NCBI GenBank assembly: GCA_029204045.2
Contig: CM055072.1
Span: forward strand, 6,329,969-6,393,968
Source: Tillandsia leiboldiana
Lineage: Eukaryota; Streptophyta; Magnoliopsida; Poales; Bromeliaceae
Direction of reading: 5' to 3'
Length of the DNA stretch: 64,000 nucleotides
Part shown: piece after piece, positions 23,461 to 33,353 of the stretch
Layout of the letters: every line of letters starts with the position of its first letter
Position numbering within the stretch: the first letter of the stretch is position 1
Translations under genes and position numbers: made by a program
The notes under the pieces: model-generated
Seen by the model: only the letters and a program-made list of their open reading frames with translations
Database searches by the model: none
Told to the model about the DNA's origin: nothing

Positions 23461-23966
23461 TAGTACACCGCCCAGCCGTGCGGGGCCAGGCGCGTACATG
23501 TGCGAATTGTGCGCAAGGTGAGAGGGCGTCGGGCGCTCTAGTCGTTAATCTGACAAAGTCTTAAGTTGCTGACTCCTATATGACAGATTCGTGTAGGTCC
23601 GGGCGGGCACCCGAGACGCGAGAGAACTTTACATCAGTCAGGAGCGCGACAACAAGGTGGGGTTTATGGTCGAGGCTGAGTATTGTGTTGGTAATCCGAA
23701 AGGGACTTTTTATTGTTAATCGTTACTAACACTGATGGTTTCTGTGATGTACTACCTTACCCCGTGACATGGTTACTTGGTTACTTGGTTACTTGGTTAC
23801 TTGGTTACTTATGCTCGAGTTGCGACACGCGCACCCGCGGTTTGGCCACCGCAAAGGGTGCTCTTTTCCGGAAAGGCGGTCTTTGACCCGTGTTACCCCA
23901 CGAGGTGACGTAGTGGGGGGCCCCTTATTAGTTGTGGGGTTTGAGGCAGCGAGGTGCGAGCGGTGC

Positions 23967-24069
23967 GACCGCCGGGATTGGATCCCGATGTGGTCAGGTG
24001 TGAGACCGCCGGGATTGGATCCCGATGTGGTCAGGTGTGAGACCGCCGGGATTGGATCCCGATGCGGTC
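23967..24069 (+). repeat. Three-unit 37-bp hairpin array in G
   Basis: Units at 23967-23995, 24004-24032 and 24041-24069 each contain an inner stem CGGGAT/ATCCCG around loop TGG and an outer stem GACCGC with GTGGTC (units 1 and 2, one G-T wobble) or GCGGTC (unit 3, fully paired). It lies in the position of the hairpin arrays of C (47795-47891) and B (42178-42247). Confidence 0.85.
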
Positions 24070-24671
24070 AGGTGTTACAGGTGATACCGGGGTTGCAGGT
24101 GTTACAGGTGGTACAGGTGGTTGCGAGTTACCGTTACGAGTAGAGCGGTTATTCCGGCTAGTCTTTCTTTGGTGACTTGGTATTACTTTACTGTTTTAGT
24201 ACTACTCTTATGATAGTGTCGCTGACTACCCACTCTGTGACAGGTACCTCCAGGGGGTAGAGGTAGGCGACGGTGAGGCCGAGGTGGTAGTAGTCGGGCT
24301 GAGGGAGCCCTAGTATGCTGTATCATTTACTTTCTCTGCATTTCATTCAGAACAGTAGGTTATTGTGTGGTTCTCGATACCCTTGTGGGGTCGTGTGGAT
24401 GTTGAGTACTTTCTTGCTGGTTATGCACTACTATTTTCTTTATTGTTCCCGTTGGGCCGTTTTCTAAACCTTGTGGATTTATGCCGTTTTCCAATCTGTT
24501 TTCAAAACCTAAGGCTGTGTGGGCCTGTTTTCAAACGGTGAGTTTTTTACTTTCAACTAGACTGGCCACGGGTATTGTTTAGTCTTCATGCACCGTACTA
24601 CTTCGAACTGTTGTGATTAAATGGGAAAATGATTGCTTATGATCGACTATTGTAATAGCCGCGACGCCGTG

Positions 24672-24718
24672 CATATACAGAGGAGACTCTGCCCGATTTT
24701 CGAGTAAATCTGTATATG
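24672..24718 (+). promoter_or_regulatory. Conserved hairpin near the LTR 3' end (G)
   Basis: Arms CATATACAG (24672-24680) and CTGTATATG (24710-24718) pair perfectly. The element is followed by GGCGGGTCTGG and the end of the LTR 115 bp later. The same module occurs in F, H, B and C. Confidence 0.75.
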
Positions 24719-24833
24719 TGGCGGGTCTGGGCACGCGCCGGGGAACGAGGTTTCTAAACAAAAAAATTTGTACGCACTTTACGCGTACTTTGAAGTATCG
24801 TTTCTGCTAAAATAAAACCCCCGGGGCGTGACA

Positions 24834-25366
24834 GCTGAAGATGCCGATCCCTGGTTCAAGGGGCAATTGAAGCGAAAATGCCCTGTTTACCGCAATGAAA
24901 GCAGTGGTCTTGCCTCCTGGAGCACTCTATCACCCGGTGTGCCCCGCCGCAGATGACGCAAGGCCTATCATCCGATCTTCGTCCTCCCGAAGGTGCGCTC
25001 CTTGTCCTCTGCTTGATATGGTTCAAATCGTCCTCCAGCTGTCGCTTGACGCTATTGGAGAATAACGCCCCAAACAGCTCTTGCTTGAAAGTGGTCCATG
25101 ATGGGAGAGCGGTGCCCTTCGAAGAGTCAGGGCACACCGTCTTCCACCACATCCGGGCGTTCCCCTCGAGGAAGTGGACGGCCAGGAGGACCCGCTCGTA
25201 CTCCTCCATCAATAAGTCCTCGAACAGTTTCTCCATTGTGTCCAGCCATTTTTCCACGACCCAGGGGTCGGTCGTCTCCCCCTCGAACACCGGCGGGTCA
25301 AACTTCTTGAAATCTGCTAGGTTGGCTCGTACGCGGTCCCGCTCGGTCCGCGGAATAGACCCTTCC
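24834..25366 (-). pseudogene. gag: Element E gag fragment
   Basis: Reading leftward from F's insertion point: a retrotransposon-gag domain (FEGETTDPWVVEKW, EGNARMWWKTV, LEDDLNHIKQ), then an abrupt in-frame jump to DRPCVICGGAHRVIEC and DHCFHCGKQG. Compared with C, about 120 residues between the gag core and the zinc knuckles are missing. A 1-nt deletion near 24877 then shifts the frame inside the second knuckle. The N-terminus lies beyond element F, outside the window. Confidence 0.9.
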
Positions 25367-25591
25367 TGTCACGCCCCCGGGGGTTTTTGAGTCTATCAAA
25401 GCGAAAAATCGTGTGTATCTTTTTTTTTCTTCTTAACAAGGTAATTTAAACCTCATCCCCGGTGCGTGCCAGACCGCCACATACACAAATTCTCCCTGCC
25501 CACGGACAGAGTCTCCTTTGTATATGCACGGCGTCTCATTTACAACAACATACATCAAACACCAACCATCAACCATACAATAGACATACAT

Positions 25592-26247
25592 CATCAAGCG
25601 GAATATTAAAGCGGCATCAGTGTTTAGAAAGGATAAAGCCAGCGGTTGCAAAACCCGTGCCCACACGGCACTTCGTTTTGAGAAAACCTTTTCGAAGTCA
25701 TTTGGTTTATCATGAAAACGTGCCGCATAAGAAAACATCACCAAAAGAACCAAAATATAAAAGTACACCTCATCCACAGCGCTAAGTAATACATGTCCAC
25801 GAATGTGACGCCCCACTTCCCAGGGGGTCACCCATCCTAGAACTACTCTAGCTCTAGCACGCTTAACTCTCATAACCTCTTGGATCTTGCTACCATCCAA
25901 AATGCTATAGCCGGGTTAAGAGATTTAGTCCTATTATATCATTTATATATAGGACTAATCCAAATTCCGGGGGTGTCACATTCTTCCCCCCTTTAAGCCC
26001 TGACGTCCACGTCAGGCTCAAGCACACTCACAAGCATCAAGCGGAATATTAAAGCGGCATCAGTGTTTAGAAAGGATAAAGCCAGCAGTTGCAAAACCCG
26101 TGCCCACACGGCACTTCGTTTTGAGAAAACCTTTTCGAAGTCATTTGGTTTATCATGAAAACGTGCCGCATAAGAAAACATCACCAAAAGAACCAAAATA
26201 TAAAAGTACACCTCATCCACAGCGCTAAGTAATACATGTCCACGAAT
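25592..26247. repeat. 213-bp direct repeat flanking a 230-bp insert in F's LTR
   Basis: 25592-25804 and 26035-26247 are the same segment with one visible substitution, offset 443 bp. The 230 bp between them are unlike the rest of the LTR and look like part of another retroelement. Confidence 0.9.
25804..26034 (-). mobile_element. Short LTR fragment with adjacent PPT inside F's LTR
   Basis: 25804-25980 begins TGTGACGCCCC and ends GGGTGTCACA, giving TGTGAC/GTCACA terminal inverted repeats over about 177 bp. On the minus strand it has a TATATATAA-type box (about 25946-25955). 25981 onwards reads as a minus-strand purine tract (AAAGGGGGGAAGAA). This looks like a small LTR plus the last 54 bp of an internal domain, in minus orientation. 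The family is not identified. Confidence 0.6.
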
Positions 26248-26491
26248 ATTACGACCCACAAGCAAATTAACTAAATTAAGCGTAAGAGAAATGAGATAAT
26301 AAAAACCAAGTGTTCTGACTACGGCCCTCGCGACGCAGTCTCACCGCCCTCCCGGCTAACGCACCTCGTAACACCTGTCACGGAGTGGGTAATGTCAGTG
26401 ACAAACAAAGTAGATGTCTAATAACAATAAGGAATAAGGAGCAAACTGAAAACACCGGAACCATTTCGCTAAAACCCTGCACATATTAAGC

Positions 26492-26574
26492 TGGGCCCCA
26501 ACCCCAGATTTATCAATTTAACTGGGCACCAACCCCAGATTTATCAATTTAATTGGGCACCAACCCCAGATTAT
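26492..26574. repeat. 31-bp tandem repeat (about 2.7 units) in F's LTR
   Basis: Units TGGGCMCCAACCCCAGATTT... start at 26492, 26523 and 26554. Confidence 0.9.
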
Positions 26575-27189
26575 TTGTCGGAGAGACTAAAGTCTCCCCT
26601 CGTGCGCAAACACCTCTTTGATGCTTTTAACCTCTTCGCGGTGCTGGTGTGCTATTTTCAGCGGGCGCGAAGAGGTCCTCACGGCACCCACACCTTTGTG
26701 AGGAACACGGGTCATAAGAGACCACTCTTCCGAAAAAGTACACCCATGCGGAGGCCAATCCGCCTGTGTACGTGCAGCATCCGAAACGGATTTGCCGAGA
26801 TCGGCGTGTCATGAGCATTGCGACCGTAGCCGCTTCAATTGTTAGATAAAAACACAATTATGCGAAAGGATAAACTGTCCATCTACTCTGTTAGATAAAT
26901 TAAGAGCACTTTAATGACGATAGATGCACTTACTGCACTTGTTGCACTTATCGCAATCGTACCCACCTATTTGAAGAGAAATCGGAACACCTGAATCTTT
27001 CGCGCACCCCCGCTGCGCACTTGGACCTAAAGAAAAGTCCGCAAGGATAACTGTAGTCAAAAACGTGTACTAACATCCGAAAACACAAGACCCAATTTAC
27101 TCTTTTCGACGGAAAAGTCCAACACCGTCCAGGTTGACGATCCGGAATTCCCGCGCCGCCGTCGTCGTCCGCCGGAGCCCCGCGTGGTT

Positions 27190-27790
27190 CGGAACCGCGC
27201 GGCGTGTCTCCGCGGGCGACGCCCACGCGGCGCGGTGCCCCGCGCGGCGTTGCCCGTGCGACAGCCGCACGGTGCCCGCGCGGGTGCGGCCCCGCACGGC
27301 GCCCGCGCGGTTGCGGGTCCGTGCGGGTGCCGCCCGCGCGGCGCCCGCGCGGTGCCCCCGCGGGTGCGGGTCCGCGCGGGTGCCGCCCGCGCGGCAGCCG
27401 CGCGGCGCCCGCGCGGTGCCCCCGCGGGTGCGGGTCCGCGCGGGTGCCTCCCGCGCGGCAGCCGCGCGGCGCCCGCGCGGCAGCCGCGCGGCGCCCGCAT
27501 GGTTGCGGGTCCGCGCGGCAACCGCGCGGCGCCCGCGCGGTGCCCGCATGGTTGCGGGCCCGCGCGGGGGCCGCCCGCGCCGCAGCCGCGCGGCGCCCGC
27601 ATGGTTGCGGGTCCGTGCGGCAACCGCGCGGTGCCCGCATGGTTGCGGGCCCGCGCGGCAGCCGCACGGTGCCCGCACGGTTGCGGGTCCGCGCGGCAAC
27701 CGCGCGGTGGCCGCGCGGCGCCCATGCGGTGCCCGCGCGGTTGCGGGTCCGCATGGGTGCCGTCCGTGACCCTCCTCCGCGCGATGCCCT
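27190..27790. repeat. GC-rich minisatellite of F's LTR
   Basis: About 600 bp of CGCGCGG-centred subunits (GCGCCCGCGCGG, TTGCGGGTCCGCGCGG) occur in irregular order. Overlapping ORFs of 200-270 codons on both strands are by-products. Confidence 0.9.
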
Positions 27791-28517
27791 AGCGGCACCG
27801 CGCGCCTCCGCCGTCCGTTCCGTGCCCTATCAAGAAGACGATGTCGGCGACGGTGACGGATACGACGGAGAAAACAAGAAACCAAGAACTCAACAAAAGA
27901 GACAGTGGAAAAATCCCAAATAATTTAAAACAATTATTTTACTAACCGAAGATCGACGGGAAGGTTGTCCGGTCGCGTTCTTGCCTTCGGTTCGATGTCC
28001 GGGAAGATCGGGCCCCTTCTCTTTCTCCTTTCCCTTTCTTCCGGCTAGGGTTCCGTTTTTCTTTTCTTTTTCTCTTCTCACCGATTAGGGTTTTTATTTT
28101 CTTCTTTTCTTTTCTTTCCGATAATCGGGATATCTTATATAGTCGTATTTTACCTTTAATTAATTTCTCTTTAATTCGTACGTAAGAGAATTATTAATTT
28201 TCCGTCTGGGATAATTAATTAACTAATTAATTATCCCCTACGAGATAACCCACCTTATCTCTAACGGGTGCAAGATATTTAGCACGGATTCCGATGCACG
28301 ACTAATCACCGTATCACTTTGAATCCCGTTCCGGGGGATCCCGATATCGGATTTCAGATCCGATCGCACCGTCGGCTTTCTTTTTCCGCGCTCTATCGCA
28401 GAAAAATACTAGCACCTCACAATGGCCAACTTTTAAGAATTGAATAATTTTATTTCACTTAAAGGTTTAAATGACTACATGTAAGTCAAAAATACCCCGA
28501 AAGGCCGGATCACTACA

Positions 28518-28550
28518 CCACTCACATTTTATAAAAAGTTTCGTCCCGAA
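28518..28550 (-). other. PPT region of element F
   Basis: It lies immediately inside the 3' LTR. The minus strand reads TATAAAATGTGAGTGG before the LTR, preceded by the TTTCGGGACGAAAC segment typical of these elements. The purine tract is weak, so the exact PPT is uncertain. Confidence 0.5.
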
Positions 28551-28552
28551 AC

Positions 28553-29381
28553 TTAAGTACAAACCCCACTAATCAATTCGGGAAAACATTCTCTCATTTT
28601 CGATTCCAGTTCCCACGTCGCCTCGCGCTCTTCGTGGTTGCTCCACTGGACCTTCACATAGGGGATAGTTCGATTGCTCAACTTCTTGTCCTCTCTTGCC
28701 AAAATCCGCACCGGCGTCTCCTCGACGCTTAAATCCTCTCGCAACTCGATGGTGGAGGCATCCAAGGCATGAGAGGGATCAGCTAGGTATTTCCGGAGCA
28801 TTGAGACATGGAACACGTTATGGACTCGTTCGAGATTCGGCGGCATGGCTAATCGGTACGCCACCGGTCCTACGCGTTCTAGGATCTCGAACGGTCCTAC
28901 GTACCTCGGGCTTAACTTTTCCTTTATGCCGAAGCGTCGGTTCCCCTTGGAGGGCGAAACTCGGAGTAACGCGTGCTCACCCACCATGAACTCTAAGTCT
29001 CGGCGTCTGTTGTCCACGTAGCTTTTCTGTCTGCTCTGGGCGGTCAGTAGCCTTTGCCTAATCATTCGCACCTTCGCTTCGGTCTTCTCCACCAAATCTG
29101 GGCCCAGAAACTTACGCTCACCCAAGTCGTCCCAGCATATTGGAGACCGACAGCGGCGCCCGTACAGGGCCTCGTATGGCGCCATCTGAATGCTGGCCTG
29201 GTAACTGTTATTGTAGGCAAATTCCACTAGGGGCAAGCACCGTGCCCATCCTTCGCCCAGGTCTAAAACGCATGCCCGAAGCATGTCCTCCACAATTTGT
29301 ATCACTCGCTCTGATTGTCCGTCGGTCTGCGGGTGAAAAGCCGTACTGAAGTGCAACTTGGTTCCCATTGCTCGCTGCAGG
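28553..29381 (-). pseudogene. pol: Element F pol C-terminus: integrase core end and chromodomain
   Basis: The frame resumes in the integrase core with FHPQTDGQSER (catalytic Glu in QSER), continues through the GPY/F-like region (LSPRYVGPFEILERVGPVAY) and HNVFHVSMLRKYL, and ends in the chromodomain-like tail (YVKVQWSNHEEREATWELE...). The stop is at 28553. It is the continuation of 33354-36201; removing H and one copy of TSD GCAGG rejoins the frame, so F's pol was open here when H arrived. Confidence 0.92.
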
Positions 29382-30140
29382 TGTAAGAACTCGAAATATT
29401 TTATTTTTAATAAATAGTCAAGAAGGTGAAATTTTGACCTGGTTTTGATTTCAGAGACCTATGTTGTTTTATTTAGTCAATTGCTAGTGTGCGAGTTGCA
29501 CGTTTTACGAGACAAAAAGGCTACATTCCAATCCGGACATGATCTTGGAAATCCGAGTTGACCGTTGCGATCGTCTCGTCGAACCGAGCGAGATTCATAT
29601 TCAGCACTTTTCGATCTGACGGTCGGATCTTCCAGAAACCGATGAAGAAGCAAGTGAATAAACGCAATCATTGTAACAATGCCCGTGCACAGTGTCACTT
29701 AAGTGGCCACTGTAGATGAACAGTAAACCTCAATTTCGGGACTACGGCGGTTGCAACGCTGACCAATTCACTGTTCGGAATCCGAAAATAGTGATCCAGG
29801 TAGTCATTTCGAACGGTTTCGACGTTCTGAACGCAATGGCGTAGTCGAAAATTCTGTTTGACGACTCTGGAATCTCGAAAAGCGCGAAAACTGTATTTTG
29901 ACACAGTTATTATGGACCGAGATTTTATCCGGGCAGTTTCGCGAAAATCAGAGATCGCTACCTGATAGGTCTCGTCGAGCCGGACGTCATGGCGCAGTCC
30001 ATTTTCCGTTTCGGCGACCGGTTTGCCTCGTAAAGCGTGCCACTGCATGAGGAGGGACCTGAGTGTGAGACTAAACTACTGGGAAAGACTCAGCTGTGAA
30101 TACCAAGTATAGAAGGACTACATTGCAATTGTATCAAACC

Positions 30141-30159
30141 CTATATATATATATATATT
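30141..30159 (+). promoter_or_regulatory. TATA box of H
   Basis: CTATATATATATATATATT lies 760 bp from the LTR start and upstream of all the leader modules. It is probably the core promoter. Confidence 0.65.
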
Positions 30160-32900
30160 GCGTACGGGCTAGGGTTTGCAAAGAAACCCTAAAGCCCTCA
30201 GCCCCAGCCGCACCCTGCAACCACCTCCTCTCCTCAGCCGCTCTCCTCGGACAACCCCGCACCGGCCGCCGTGGTCCCCCGTCGCCGGAGAAGGAAGACC
30301 AAGAACACCTTTGGTCTCGGGTAACTCGGAGGGAGGGTGCTCAGAAAGGTCTGGGAATGATCTAGACCTAGTCTATGGAGTCCCTCGTGAAGCCGCATCC
30401 GAGCCCGAGTGGTCCCGGCCCGAACCGCCGCCGCGCGCCGCCGCGGCCAACCCCTTCTTCCACGGTTTTCCGACGAGGTAACATCTTGGAACTTTTCGTT
30501 TAGTCTGGGGTTCTAGGCTTAACCATGGTGCTCCTGACACCGAGAGCATCGATCGGATGCAGGCTGAGCCGGCGCCGCCGACCTGATCGCCGGCGGGAGC
30601 CATCCCATCAAATTATCACTTTCTCGGTCGATCTTCAGCGCCGCCGTGATCCGGCCGTTCAACCGAAGATCAGCACCGTTGGATAACTTCCTCTCATCGA
30701 CTGCAACCTCCCCACAAGACCTCGCCTCGATCGGATCAAGATCCGCACCGATCAGAGCTGCCCTAGAAACCCGATATTTGGCATCTGGGCCGACCGTCGC
30801 CGTCCGGCGCCGCCGCTGCATCCCACCGGCGGCCACTGCCACCAGAAGCTTCCTGGCGCCGAGTGGAACCTTCCCATCCAAGTTGCACCAGCCCGGAGCT
30901 CCGCCGCCGGATTCCGCCATTAACGGCTGTTGAAGCTTTCCCGAGCTTCTCCGGCGCCGCCTCGCCGGCGATCCTCAGCCACCGGGGACCCATCAGGTAA
31001 GCCCCTGTGGTGTGTAAGAGTCTCCCCATCATGTTGCATGGCCCCCCTAACGTCGGGATGATGATTCCTTAGGTTGCACCCGAGCTCGGTTCAAGCTCGA
31101 GCTCCGGCCATCCCCGGCGCTCCGGCCTCCGGCCAACTGCACAGGTAAGATCCAGATACCTCTAGTAAGAGCTCCACGATTTTATTTTGGCCGAAATAAT
31201 CCCTACAGAACAGGTCCTTGTTTGCTCCCGAGCCACCCTTTTCGGGCTCATCTCCGGCCGCCGCCGCCTCCGGCCGCCGGGGCTCGACCCAGTTTGGACC
31301 AAGACACTCCTGGGGACCTCCTCTAATCTGTGCTTACCTCTGGTGCAGAGCAGAACCCAAGTTGCTCCAAGAAGAACCCAAACCGAGCCTTTAAGCCATT
31401 TGTGAGGTTGCTCCGGCGACTGTTCCGGCCACCATCCGGCGCACCTGAGGTGAGCCCCCAACTATGTTCATCCCTCTGTACATGATGCTCCAGCTAGCTG
31501 TGTATTTGGTCAAATAAATAGCAAGTGCTTACATAATTGTTTTTGAACTAAACATCTATTGGGCCAACTTTGCCCTCGGGTCCTGTGCTAGCCCAAACTT
31601 GTGAGCACGGCCTGGGTCTCGCCGTAATGAACATGCTGAAACTTACGGCGTCAATTTTGGACCCCCGGATTTCTTGAACGAGTCAAAACGGATAATAAAA
31701 TAGGATAATAATGCGAATTGAAATATACTACGGACCTAATTGCAAATTAGACACACAGGCTGACTTTAGATAGTGTTTTTACACCACTAGACACTTTGTT
31801 AGAGTCCCGTGGACTCTCGCTAATCGGAAATCGGATTTGTATTCAATAAATCGACGACATTGCTCCTTATTAGCATCGCATTACTGTTGTGTCATCGGGA
31901 TGGGTTTGTGTGAGTCCATTACTGATTTTAGCCCCTTGTTCAGGGCCCAGTTGTTCAGCACCAGCCTCCCGGCAGTCTAGCGGGAGTTCGGGATCGGCCT
32001 ACATTCAGGTGGGTTGTGTTTACTTTATTCCTAGCCTCTAAATTCTATCATGTCGGACGGGGTCTATCCTAAGTGTACTGGGGTTGAATAATGATGGGCG
32101 ATAGCTTATGCATGTTAGTGGGATCGCGATAGTGATTAACATCAGTTACCGACGGTGATTCTCTTTTAACCCTTATATGTCAGCGGGCCACCTTCGAGTG
32201 CGCGCAACATTACCTTGTTTTCGATTATGCACTTTACTTCATTTACCTCATTACTCTTGTTATTTATATTATGATGCTGACATGATGGTGGTTACGGTTA
32301 CTTGGCTCGAGGTTGCCACACGCGCACCCGCGGTTTGGCCACCGCAAAGGGTGCGCTTTTCCGGAAAAGTGGTCGTGGACCCGTGTATACCCACGAGGTG
32401 TCGTAGTGGGGCCCCCGTTGTGGTGGGGTTTGAGGCGCCAAGGTATGAGCGGTGCGACCCGTCGACGTTGATGCTCGACGTGGTCAGGTTTCATTGCAGG
32501 TGTTCGTGTTTACTTTTCCTCCTTGGGAGGGTGGTTGCTCCAGTTGTCTTCACGGTTTGTTTTACTATATTCTCATGCTTTACTATTTCTGCGTCACTGA
32601 CATCCCACTTCGTGACAGGGTCCAGACGGGGAGAGTGGTAGGCGGTGGTGAGGACGGGACAGGAGCAGCTGGGTCGCTGGGGACCCTGGACTGTGTTTAT
32701 TCTTTTATCCTCGCTTTTCATTACTTTGTAGTTATGTGAGTGGTTCGCGATACCCTCGTGGGGTCGGCATGGATGTCGGTACGGGCTACATTTAGTGCCC
32801 CTGGTGGAATATTTTTCCCTTTTATTTCTATCGGCCATTTAAAAAAAATCAAAAAGGCAGAAGCCAGAGAAAAGATTGCGAAAACCGTTTTTAAAATCTA

Positions 32901-33054
32901 AGTGCCGTGTGGGCACTGGTTTCAAAACCCTGTGGATTTATGGATTGCGAAAGGGATTTCAAAACTTGGTGTCGGGTGGGCACCACTTTCGAACCTTGTG
33001 GATTTACGCTAATTTCGAAACTAGCTTTCAAAACGTAAGCGCCGGGTAGGCGCT
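32901..33054 (+). repeat. Three-unit hairpin array in H (67-70-bp spacing)
   Basis: Stems are AGTGCC/GGCACT (32901-32917), GGTGTC/GGCACC with one G-T wobble (32968-32984) and AGCGCC/GGCGCT (33038-33054). Each encloses a 5-nt loop of type GTGTG, GGGTG or GGGTA. Units are separated by sequence containing TGTGGATTTA. Matching units occur in B (41605-41760), C (47354-47370), F (25657-25671) and weakly in G. Confidence 0.82.
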
Positions 33055-33187
33055 CTTTCAAAACTGTGGATTTATCCTTTCCAAATTGACCGGCCACAGG
33101 TTCTTCTGTTATTAGTTTAGAACGCTGGTTAATTGTTGTGATTGATTGGCTGTGTATGTTGGAACATGTACTGAACGCTACGCCGTG

Positions 33188-33234
33188 CACATACAGGGGA
33201 GACTCCGTCCGTTTGCAGAGTGATCCTGTATGTG
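33188..33234 (+). promoter_or_regulatory. Conserved hairpin near the LTR 3' end (H)
   Basis: Arms CACATACAGG (33188-33197) and CCTGTATGTG (33225-33234) pair over ten bases. The enclosed sequence contains an ACTCCG...CAGAGT inner pairing. The LTR ends about 120 bp later. Confidence 0.75.
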
Positions 33235-33353
33235 TGGCGGGTCTGGGCACGTGCCGGGGAAGAGGGGTTCTCTTTTAAACAAAAAAATTTTTACACGTCA
33301 AACATTCGACTTTTATGAATCGTTTCCGCTAAAACAAACCCCGGGGCGTGACA

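Larger units (their letters stand above)
21997..24833 (+). mobile_element. Element G: Ty3/gypsy solo LTR
   Basis: It starts TGTAGTAGCCGC and ends CCGGGGCGTGACA, 2,837 bp, flanked by a perfect TSD, GCTGA. No internal domain is attached, so it arose by LTR-LTR recombination. It carries a CT-rich repeat (22383-22535), a large GC-rich minisatellite (22841-23460), a 37-bp hairpin array (23967-24069) and the conserved U5 hairpin (24672-24718). Four or more long frames cross the GC array on both strands; they are artefacts of a stop-free repeat. Confidence 0.96.
25367..28517 (-). mobile_element. Element F 3' LTR (gypsy)
   Basis: On the plus strand it starts TGTCACGCCCCCGG and ends GGATCACTACA, 3,151 bp. 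The outer 5-bp flank is CTTCC (25362-25366); the partner TSD is outside the window. PPT-like sequence and F's pol 3' end follow on the inner side, so this is the 3' LTR of a minus-strand element. Inside are a 213-bp direct duplication bracketing a short foreign LTR piece, three 31-bp repeats (26492-26574) and a GC-rich minisatellite (27190-27790). Confidence 0.92.
29382..33353 (+). mobile_element. Element H: Ty3/gypsy solo LTR (4.0 kb)
   Basis: It starts TGTAAGAACTCG and ends CCCCGGGGCGTGACA, 3,972 bp, flanked by TSD GCAGG (29377-29381 and 33354-33358). It has a TATA repeat (30141-30159) followed by a leader with several AGGTAAG/AGGTGAG donor-like sites. Further on are CAGGTGGGT (32006-32014), the CACCCGCGGTTTGGCCACCG module (about 32325-32345), a CGTCGA/TCGACG hairpin (32460-32480), three GTGCC-type hairpins (32901-33054) and the terminal conserved hairpin (33188-33234). 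No internal domain remains. Confidence 0.96.

Noticed and set aside
22593..23564. Overlapping ORFs of 235-296 codons on both strands in the GC array of G
   Set aside because: They are open in several frames at once, consist of the same repeated Ala/Arg/Gly/Cys peptides, and lie inside a solo LTR; a stop-poor minisatellite explains them.
23967..24069. CRISPR-like regular repeats
   Set aside because: Three 29-bp repeats with short, near-identical spacers inside an LTR of a plant element; no array structure or cas genes.
26948..27923. Long ORFs (202-268 codons) in F's LTR
   Set aside because: Same situation: GC-rich tandem units without stop triplets, no domain, non-homologous between frames.
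30176..30933. Possible host protein-coding exon in H (proline-rich frames)
   Set aside because: Frames are short, overlap on both strands and show no domain; kept only as a possible spliced leader, reported as a finding.
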